From an uncultured Desulfovibrio sp. (GTDB lineage Bacteria > Desulfobacterota > Desulfovibrionia > Desulfovibrionales > Desulfovibrionaceae): a DNA stretch of 10,489 nucleotides. Below are positions 5,860-10,489 of this stretch, in pieces. The DNA lies in the NCBI GenBank assembly GCA_947176055.1, contig CAMWPE010000074.1, positions 1-10,489 on the forward strand, in the 5' to 3' direction. A model generated the notes under the pieces. It made no database searches. It was not told where the DNA came from and saw only the letters and a list, made by a program, of their open reading frames with translations. The position numbers and the translations under genes are program-made. Numbering within the stretch: the stretch's first letter is position 1; every line of letters begins with the position of its first letter.

Positions 5860-6849
5860 ATGCCGATAAAGATTCCGGCCGAGTTGCCGGCCAGAAAAGC
5901 GCTCGAATCCGAAAATATTTTCGTAATGACGGAAGATCGGGCGAGCGCGCAGGACATAAGACCGCTCGAGATAGCGATCGTCAATCTGATGCCTACCAAA
6001 GTGGCGACGGAGACGCAATTTTTGAGGCTTTTAGGCAATTCGCCCATTCAGGTCAACGCCACGCTTTTGCGAACCGCCGAGCATGAATCCCGCAACGCGC
6101 CTGAAGGACATCTCGAGCGTTTTTATTCCACCTTCGCCGAAGCCAGGGAGAGAAATTTCGACGGTTTAATCGTCACCGGCGCGCCCGTGGAGCATCTGCC
6201 CTTCGATGAGGTGGATTATTGGGACGAGCTGGCCGAAATTATGGAATACGCCCAAAAAAAGGTATATTCTACTTTATATATCTGCTGGGCGGCGCAGGCG
6301 GCCTTGAATTATTTTTACAATATTTCCAAGCGGTCTTTGCCTCGCAAAATTTCAGGCGTTTTTCCCCATACCGCGACTAAACCCAATCTTGAGCTGTTCC
6401 GGGGATTTGACGACGTCTTTTACGCCCCGCACTCGCGCCATACCGAAATCCTTGAGGACGACATAAGGAAAATTCCCGGACTGGAAATTTTGGCGACTTC
6501 CCCTGACGCCGGCGTTGCCATACTGGAAAATCGCGAATACCGTCAAGTATTTATGACAGGTCATTTTGAATACGATCGCGACACTCTCGCCAAAGAATAC
6601 GAAAGGGATGTATTAAAAGGATTGAATCCGGATATCCCCAGAAATTATTTTCCAGGGGATGATCCGGGCTTGATACCAACGATGTCCTGGAAGGCGCACG
6701 CGCATCTATTTTTCAGCAACTGGTTAAATTACTACGTTTACCAGAATTCGCCTTTTAGCATTGGCGCCATTCAACCAAACGAAGTGCCAGACGCTCTTCA
6801 GAATTCCCGCGAGCTAACCGCCGATTCCGTACGGGGTAACGTCAAATAA
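5860..6849 (+). CDS. metAA: Homoserine O-acetyltransferase (MetA family)
   Basis: MetA activates homoserine by acylation, the first committed step of methionine synthesis. All catalytic residues are in canonical numbering: Lys47 in LMPTK (oxyanion side), nucleophile Cys142 in YICWAAQA, and His235 and Glu237 in MTGHFEYD. The 329 residues cover the family's usual length. Residue 111 in VTGAPVEHLPF is Glu; published work on Bacillus cereus MetA ties Glu111 to acetyl-CoA and Gly111 to succinyl-CoA, so the product is predicted to be O-acetylhomoserine. The last ~30 residues are unconserved. It starts 18 bp after the phosphatase stop with a weak ribosome site (GCGGAT), and it is in the same frame as the upstream gene. 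No SAM riboswitch is visible in the short leader upstream of the phosphatase gene. Acetylhomoserine would be sulfhydrylated by an enzyme encoded elsewhere. Confidence 0.93.
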   Translation: MPIKIPAELPARKALESENIFVMTEDRASAQDIRPLEIAIVNLMPTKVATETQFLRLLGNSPIQVNATLLRTAEHESRNAPEGHLERFYSTFAEARERNFDGLIVTGAPVEHLPFDEVDYWDELAEIMEYAQKKVYSTLYICWAAQAALNYFYNISKRSLPRKISGVFPHTATKPNLELFRGFDDVFYAPHSRHTEILEDDIRKIPGLEILATSPDAGVAILENREYRQVFMTGHFEYDRDTLAKEYERDVLKGLNPDIPRNYFPGDDPGLIPTMSWKAHAHLFFSNWLNYYVYQNSPFSIGAIQPNEVPDALQNSRELTADSVRGNVK

Positions 6850-6860
6850 TATTTTATTCA

Positions 6861-6890
6861 TTGACATAAAAGGAATATAGTTGAAAGAAT
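6861..6890 (+). promoter_or_regulatory. Promoter of the nifU-nifS operon
   Basis: A perfect TTGACA (6861-6866) is 18 bp from AAGAAT (6885-6890, four of six matches to TATAAT). It lies in the 94-bp gap after metA and would start transcription near 6897, leaving a leader of about 45 nt before nifU. Confidence 0.5.
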
Positions 6891-6906
6891 ACGACAACGA
6901 TTTTCC

Positions 6907-6919
6907 GGCGAATTTCGCC
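6907..6919. promoter_or_regulatory. Inverted repeat ggcgaa-t-ttcgcc upstream of nifU
   Basis: Two perfect 6-bp arms surround a single central base, just downstream of the expected start site of the nifU promoter. This is a good position for a repressor acting on Fe-S assembly genes. The sequence does not match an IscR or Fur site that I recognise, so the regulator is unknown. Confidence 0.35.
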
Positions 6920-6943
6920 AATGTTTAGACCCGGGAGAAAAAT

Positions 6944-7780
6944 ATGTGGAATTATACGCAGACTGTAAACGATCATTTCCTGCGTCCGCATAATGTCGGA
7001 CCGTTAAAGGACGCGAACGCCATCGGCGAGGTAGGCAGCCTCTCCTGCGGCGACGCTCTCAAGCTTTATTTAAAAATCAGCGACGACGGCGTAATCGAAA
7101 AAGCGACTTTTGAAACATTCGGTTGCGCCAGCGCCATCGCGTCCAGCTCGGTGCTGACCGATATGGTAGTGGGCATGAAAGTCGACGACGCGCTAAAACT
7201 TACCAACAAGGATATCACCAACGCCCTGGGCGGTTTGCCAAAACAGAAAATGCATTGCTCAGTCATGGGGCAGGAAGCGCTGGAAGCGGCGATCCGCAAC
7301 TGGAAAGGGGAGCCGGCCACATCTCACGCTCACGAAGAAGGCAAGCTGGTTTGCAAGTGTTTCGGCGTAACCGACGCCCAGATAATCCAGGCTATCCGCG
7401 AAAATAACCTCAAGACCGTAGAAGAAGTGACGGATTACACAAAGGCCGGCGGAGCTTGCGGTCAGTGTCTCAACGAAATAGCCGAGATCCTGGCACACGA
7501 GTTGAAACAGGAATCCCTTAAAGAGATCCAGCCTAAAAAACGCATGACCAATGTGCAGAGAATGCAAAAGGCTTTAAAGGTCATCGACGAGGAGATCCGT
7601 CCCAAACTCGTAGCCGACGGCGGCGATATCGAGCTAGTCGACGTGGATGGCAAAAGGGTGCTTGTTTCGTTGCGCGGGCGTTGCTCGCAATGCAAATCGA
7701 GCGAAGTTACCCTGCGGGATCTGGTGGAAAAGACTTTACGGGAGCATGTGGAACCGGACATTATCGTCGAGGAAGCCTAA
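6944..7780 (+). CDS. nifU: NifU three-domain Fe-S cluster scaffold protein
   Basis: NifU assembles Fe-S clusters from sulfur supplied by NifS and passes them to target proteins in the cytoplasm. All three domains of full-length NifU are present in 278 residues. The N-terminal IscU-type scaffold has Cys35 (SCGDALKL), Cys61 (FGCASAIASS) and Cys105 (MHCSVMG). The central BFD-like [2Fe-2S] domain has Cys137, Cys139, Cys172 and Cys175 (CKC...GGACGQC). The C-terminal Nfu domain, from about residue 202, has the CSQC pair at 247-250. The ATG follows GGGAGAA at normal spacing. The stop is one base before nifS, so translation is coupled. Without other nif genes in view, this is more likely the general Fe-S system (as in Epsilonproteobacteria and various anaerobes) than a nitrogenase-specific one. 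Confidence 0.96.
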   Translation: MWNYTQTVNDHFLRPHNVGPLKDANAIGEVGSLSCGDALKLYLKISDDGVIEKATFETFGCASAIASSSVLTDMVVGMKVDDALKLTNKDITNALGGLPKQKMHCSVMGQEALEAAIRNWKGEPATSHAHEEGKLVCKCFGVTDAQIIQAIRENNLKTVEEVTDYTKAGGACGQCLNEIAEILAHELKQESLKEIQPKKRMTNVQRMQKALKVIDEEIRPKLVADGGDIELVDVDGKRVLVSLRGRCSQCKSSEVTLRDLVEKTLREHVEPDIIVEEA

Positions 7781-7781
7781 T

Positions 7782-8936
7782 ATGAAATCTGTATATCTGG
7801 ATAATAACGCGACTACGGCGGTGGCTCCCGAAGTGCTCGCCGCCATGTTGCCATATTTCGGCGATCTGTACGGCAATCCCTCGAGCATGCATTCTTTCGG
7901 GGGACAGGTGGCCGGAGCCGTTGACGAAGCCCGCGAGAGTCTCGCGGAGTTGCTTCATTGCGAGCCGGAAGAGTTGATATTTACGGCAAGCGGCACCGAA
8001 AGCGATAACAGCGCTTTTTGGTCCGCCCTGCAAAGTCAGCCGGAAAAAAGGCATATCGTCACATCAAAGGTCGAGCATCCGGCCGTGTTGAATGTTTGCC
8101 AATTCTGGGAAAGGGAAGGTTATCATCTCACATATCTGGACGTCGACCATCTGGGTCGCCTGGATATGGAACAGTACAAAAAGTCGCTCACTCCGGATAC
8201 GGCTCTCGTTTCCATCATGTTCGCCAATAACGAGGTGGGCAATATCTTTCCCATCCAGACGCTCTCCGAACTGGCTCGCGAAAAAGGCATCCTGTTTCAC
8301 ACGGACGCCGTGCAGGCTGTGGGTAAAATTCCCATCGATCTGCGACATCTGCCAGTCGACATGCTTTCGCTATCGGGACACAAGATCAACGCGCCAAAAG
8401 GCATCGGCGCCCTGTATGTCCGCAAAGGCGTCCGGTTTCGCTCCTTCTTGCGCGGCGGCCATCAAGAGCTGGGACGCAGGGCAGGGACGGAAAATGTGCC
8501 GTATATCGTAGGTCTTGGCATGGCCGCGAAACTCTCCCAGGAATTCATGCAGAAGGAAAGAGTAGACGTGGCGCTTTTGCGCGATCAGCTGGAAAGCGGA
8601 TTGCTGGAATCGATTCCCGACGCGCGGGTAAACGGCGATATCGAAAATCGCCTGCCCAACACCTCGAATATATCTTTCAAGAATGTTGAGGGCGAAGCGA
8701 TCCTGCTTTTGCTGGACAGGCTGGGCATAGCCGCTAGTTCAGGCTCCGCTTGCACTTCCGGCAGTCTTGAGCCTTCTCACGTGTTGCGCGCCATGGGCGT
8801 GCCGTTTAACTACGCGCATGGATCGATCCGTCTTTCCCTCTCCCGCTATACTACCGAAGACGACGTAAAATACGTGCTTAAGGAATTCCCCGGGGTGATA
8901 AAAACCCTGCGCGATATTTCGCCATTCAAGGATTAA
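7782..8936 (+). CDS. nifS: Cysteine desulfurase NifS
   Basis: This PLP enzyme takes sulfur from cysteine, forms a persulfide and hands it to NifU for cluster assembly. The 384 residues carry the full class V aminotransferase pattern: YLDNNATT at 5-12, NPSSMH at 32-37, TASGTESDN at 68-76, PLP-stacking His99 in KVEHPA, HTDAVQ at 173-178, PLP-binding Lys201 in SLSGHK, the GGHQELGRRAGTEN segment at 225-238, and catalytic Cys324 in SSGSACTSG (class I desulfurase loop). The frame is open upstream to 7647 within nifU, but the ATG at 7782 is correct since homology starts there and the gene begins one base after the nifU stop. It lacks its own clear Shine-Dalgarno (GAGGAAG overlaps the end of nifU), in line with translational coupling. 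A strong terminator follows. Confidence 0.96.
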   Translation: MKSVYLDNNATTAVAPEVLAAMLPYFGDLYGNPSSMHSFGGQVAGAVDEARESLAELLHCEPEELIFTASGTESDNSAFWSALQSQPEKRHIVTSKVEHPAVLNVCQFWEREGYHLTYLDVDHLGRLDMEQYKKSLTPDTALVSIMFANNEVGNIFPIQTLSELAREKGILFHTDAVQAVGKIPIDLRHLPVDMLSLSGHKINAPKGIGALYVRKGVRFRSFLRGGHQELGRRAGTENVPYIVGLGMAAKLSQEFMQKERVDVALLRDQLESGLLESIPDARVNGDIENRLPNTSNISFKNVEGEAILLLLDRLGIAASSGSACTSGSLEPSHVLRAMGVPFNYAHGSIRLSLSRYTTEDDVKYVLKEFPGVIKTLRDISPFKD

Positions 8937-8949
8937 ACGCGAAAACAGG

Positions 8950-8977
8950 GCGCGGGCCAACGGCCCGCGCTTTTTTG
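8950..8977 (+). terminator. Intrinsic terminator after nifS
   Basis: A perfect 9-bp GC stem (gcgcgggcc / ggcccgcgc) with loop AAC is followed by six T at 8971-8976. It begins 13 bp after the nifS stop and should end the nifU-nifS transcript. Confidence 0.92.
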
Positions 8978-9124
8978 TTGTAAGAAAACCCCCAGCGTCG
9001 AAGTTTTATCCAGCTTTGGTATTTTAACCTCTACGGTTAATGGATATTGCGCTTCAAGTCCATTTATACGAAAAAAGCGCGCGCTACAACGCGGATTCAG
9101 CGACACTCCGAAATTATAAAAGAT
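8978..9124. other. Intergenic stretch without a recognisable gene
   Basis: This 147-bp stretch lies between the nifS terminator and the 3' end of the broken XRE gene. Apart from a 6-bp inverted repeat (TTAACC at 9024-9029, GGTTAA at 9035-9040), I see no coding or RNA feature. Confidence 0.5.
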
Positions 9125-9472
9125 TTAATCCTCATTTTTAAGCAAACAAACAATTTTTAAGAGCAATTTAAAGGCGAATGCCTGTTTCATACCGGGCAGT
9201 TCGCGAAGCAAATCCCCGGCGCGACGCGAATAAGAGTCGTTATCCGGTTTTTCAAAACGGAATAAATCAGGAATGGAGCATTTTAGACTCTCGGCCAAAA
9301 CCGGGAGTCTCTCCATTTTAGGCGCTATTTTTCCCTGTTCCATTCTGGACAAAGCCTGATGGCCCACTCCCTGCCTTTCCGCCAGCTCCTCCTGGGTCAT
9401 TCCCAGCTTTTCGCGTCATAGCCTGATTTTCCGTCCAAGCTCCGCGGTACGCGAATTCGACCTTTCCGCCAT
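9125..9472 (-). pseudogene. XRE-family helix-turn-helix regulator broken by an in-frame UGA
   Basis: From the ATG at 9472, preceded by AAAGGGGAA about 10 nt upstream, the frame reads MAERSNSRTAELGRKIRL, then UGA at 9418-9416, then REKLGMTQEELAERQGVG. The stop falls inside helix 1 of a Cro/C1-type HTH, at the position that is usually Leu in IRxLRE; a single change (UUA to UGA) would explain it. After it, the HTH is intact (TQEELAERQGVGHQALSRME) with the usual AESLKCSIPDLF close and a C-terminal tail ending LLKNED, about 115 residues in all. A restart at the ATG at 9400 would lack helix 1 and its upstream GGGA site is imperfect, so a working DNA-binding protein is unlikely unless the UGA is suppressed. 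It is divergent from the small Cys-rich gene, with a palindrome between them, as expected for a local regulator. Confidence 0.8.
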
Positions 9473-9546
9473 TCTTAAAATTCCCCTTTAACGTATATTC
9501 CGCGCAATAGAAAGGGAAAATAAGGGCGTAAAAATAGAATTAACTT

Positions 9547-9558
9547 AACTTTAAAGTT
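9547..9558. promoter_or_regulatory. 12-bp palindrome between XRE gene and small Cys-rich gene
   Basis: AACTTTAAAGTT is a perfect palindrome placed 33 bp upstream of the small gene's ATG and 74 bp upstream of the XRE start, in the only gap between these divergent genes. It may be an operator for the XRE protein. Its AT-rich symmetry could also be chance in such a T/A-rich leader. Confidence 0.35.
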
Positions 9559-9591
9559 GCGGAAGGTAAAATTTTAAAAAAAGGAGGAATT

Positions 9592-9783
9592 ATGAGTTGG
9601 TCGACTTCTAATGAATATTGCGGCACATGCCGCTCGTGGAAAGGAGAACGTCAAGTAAAAAGAGTAAGCGATCGCGTAGTAGCAGTATTCCCGCATGCTA
9701 ATGAGCGAGGTCGTTGCGTAGAAAAGAATGATACTAGAGCGGCGAATACGCGCGCTTGCGGAGAGTATAAATTCTGCTTTTAA
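9592..9783 (+). CDS. Small cysteine-rich protein, function unknown
   Basis: This 63-residue protein is strongly supported as a gene: AAGGAGGAA stands at good distance from the ATG, and a stable terminator follows the stop. It has five cysteines: Cys10 and Cys13 (YCGTCRSW), Cys42 (GRCVEKND), Cys56 (RACGEY) and Cys62. A CxxC pair followed by two or three later Cys suggests a small zinc-binding or redox protein. It is basic, with no signal peptide or membrane segment. The N-terminal YCGTCRxW motif and the GRC segment resemble short conserved hypothetical proteins I cannot name with certainty. It stands alone between terminators, divergent from a broken XRE regulator, so it is likely expressed as a single gene. 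Confidence 0.75.
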   Translation: MSWSTSNEYCGTCRSWKGERQVKRVSDRVVAVFPHANERGRCVEKNDTRAANTRACGEYKFCF

Positions 9784-9809
9784 AAATTTATTTTTTTTAA
9801 TGGATCGCC

Positions 9810-9845
9810 AAATTAAAAGCGTTGTAAAACGCTTTTAATTTTAAG
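9810..9845. terminator. Long-stem terminator hairpin between convergent genes
   Basis: A perfect 14-bp stem (aaattaaaagcgtt at 9810-9823, aacgcttttaattt at 9828-9841) with loop GTAA lies 27 bp after the small gene's stop and 32 bp beyond the stop of the convergent transporter gene. A-rich and T-rich flanks on both sides allow it to act for both strands. The run of T at 9790-9798 just before it may add to termination on the plus strand. Confidence 0.75.
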
Positions 9846-9863
9846 GACTTTTACGAACCATTT

Positions 9864-9884
9864 ATTATTTATTTATTTATTTTC
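9864..9884. repeat. ATTT tetranucleotide repeat at the transporter 3' end
   Basis: About five near-perfect ATTT units span the stop codon (9873-9875) of the transporter gene and the bases after it. Slippage here would change only the last residues, since every frame meets a TAA quickly. It is probably an incidental microsatellite. Confidence 0.5.
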
Positions 9885-10489
9885 CTTTCCCCTTTCCGCG
9901 TAAACCAATCCTCCAATCGTCAGTACAATCCCCGCGATGATTTTGACATTAATAGGCTCTCCAAGGACAAAATACGCCGCGATCACTGTAACCGGGGGTA
10001 CCAGATAAATATACATTGACGAGCGGGCGACGCCCAGCAGCTTGATAGCGAATGTCCAGGTAGCGAAGCATATCGCCGAAGCTCCCAGACCAAGAAAAAG
10101 GATATTTATCAGGTTGACAGGCGTCGAAAGTTTTTCCAGAGAGAGATTTAATGGCAGGAAAAGGGTAGCCGGGAGCATGAACAGGAGACCGTAGAAGAAC
10201 ACGGCGCGCGTTGCGAGAAGACTCTCGAGTCCATAATCGGCCAGTTTGCGCGTAAAGATGGAATAAAAACCCCAGGCAAGAGCGGCCAGGAGCGCGAGGC
10301 CGTCTCCTATTATATTGAATTCAAGCTCGTCCGGATTGGCGGAGATAACTATAATTCCCGCCATGGCGAGAATAAAGCCCATTATGAAATTTTTTCCGGG
10401 CCGATTAATTTTTAGAAATATTCGGGCTAGCAGAACAGTAAAGAAGGGCGCGAGAGAGACGATAATCGCCACATTGGAGGCGTAAGTAT
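9873..10489 (-). CDS. DMT-superfamily (EamA) transporter, N-terminus outside window
   Basis: This is the last ~204 residues of a DMT transporter; the frame runs open to the right edge as TYASNVAIIVSLAPFFTVLL, the typical end of the first EamA repeat, so the annotated start lies beyond the window and the GTG at 10472 is internal. Hydrophobic helices follow in regular order (IMGFILAMAGIIVI, LALLAALAWGFYSIF, AVFFYGLLFMLPATLF, ILFLGLGASAICFATW, MYIYLVPPVTVIAAYF, IIAGIVLTIGGLVYA), with the second EamA repeat from about GDGLALL and the signature LVPPVTVIAAYFVLGEP near the end. Such inner-membrane proteins export or import small metabolites; the substrate cannot be predicted. The short charged tail RGKENK ends at UAA. 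It is convergent with the small Cys-rich gene and shares the hairpin at 9810-9841. Confidence 0.9.
   Translation of the reverse strand, partial: TYASNVAIIVSLAPFFTVLLARIFLKINRPGKNFIMGFILAMAGIIVISANPDELEFNIIGDGLALLAALAWGFYSIFTRKLADYGLESLLATRAVFFYGLLFMLPATLFLPLNLSLEKLSTPVNLINILFLGLGASAICFATWTFAIKLLGVARSSMYIYLVPPVTVIAAYFVLGEPINVKIIAGIVLTIGGLVYAERGKENK

Noticed and set aside
7647..7781. Longer NifS start inside nifU
   Set aside because: NifS homology begins exactly at the ATG at 7782, and the extension is an out-of-frame reading of the NifU C-terminal domain.
6944..8936. Nitrogen-fixation island
   Set aside because: Only nifU and nifS are present; no nitrogenase or cofactor genes flank them, and this pair serves as the general Fe-S system in many bacteria.
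9861..9884. Phase-variable repeat controlling the transporter
   Set aside because: The ATTT repeat overlaps the stop codon at the 3' end, where length changes would hardly affect the protein.
1..10489. CRISPR array, tRNA, rRNA, insertion sequence or phage attachment site
   Set aside because: No regularly spaced short repeats, no tRNA-like cloverleaf ending in CCA, no transposase frames and no terminal inverted repeats with target duplications were seen.

Overview
This 10.5 kb window comes from a bacterium of moderate GC content. The leftmost ~1 kb is clearly more AT-rich than the rest. Shine-Dalgarno sites are standard and the genes sit in tight operons. A NifU/NifS pair carries Fe-S assembly, the MetA is of the acetyl-CoA type, and three genes are broken (an AT-rich PH-like repeat gene, a TPR gene and an XRE regulator). 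This suggests an anaerobic, possibly host-associated bacterium undergoing gene decay. The sequence alone does not fix the taxon.

Left part (1-5076, all minus strand). A decayed gene made of tandem PH-like modules runs off the left edge (918 to 1). It is separated by an intergenic gap with its own promoter-like -10 from a five-gene operon read right to left: a carbamoyltransferase-fold protein (5076-4198), a dUTPase/dCTP-deaminase-fold protein with a transmembrane helix and coiled coil (4162-3293), a DUF4037 nucleotidyltransferase-fold protein (3280-2339), a TPR protein interrupted by a frameshift (2274-1557), and a DUF4125 protein (1539-1012). The first two appear to lack the catalytic motifs of their superfamilies. 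This operon of apparent pseudoenzymes plus a nucleotidyltransferase fold is the strongest candidate here for an undescribed system; its function is not readable from sequence.

Middle (5077-8977, plus strand). A divergent 126-bp region with a promoter-like element and a perfect inverted repeat leads into a HAD phosphatase of the phosphoglycolate phosphatase type and homoserine O-acetyltransferase (metA, Glu111). A second promoter then drives nifU (three-domain scaffold) and nifS (cysteine desulfurase), which are one base apart and end at a strong intrinsic terminator. MetA works in methionine synthesis and NifS uses cysteine sulfur for Fe-S clusters, so the segment has a loose sulfur-metabolism theme.

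Right part (8978-10489). An XRE-type regulator (minus) is broken by an in-frame UGA. It is divergent from a 63-residue cysteine-rich small protein with a near-ideal Shine-Dalgarno, and a 12-bp palindrome lies between them. A 14-bp-stem terminator separates the small gene from the C-terminal two thirds of a DMT/EamA transporter (minus) that continues past the right edge.
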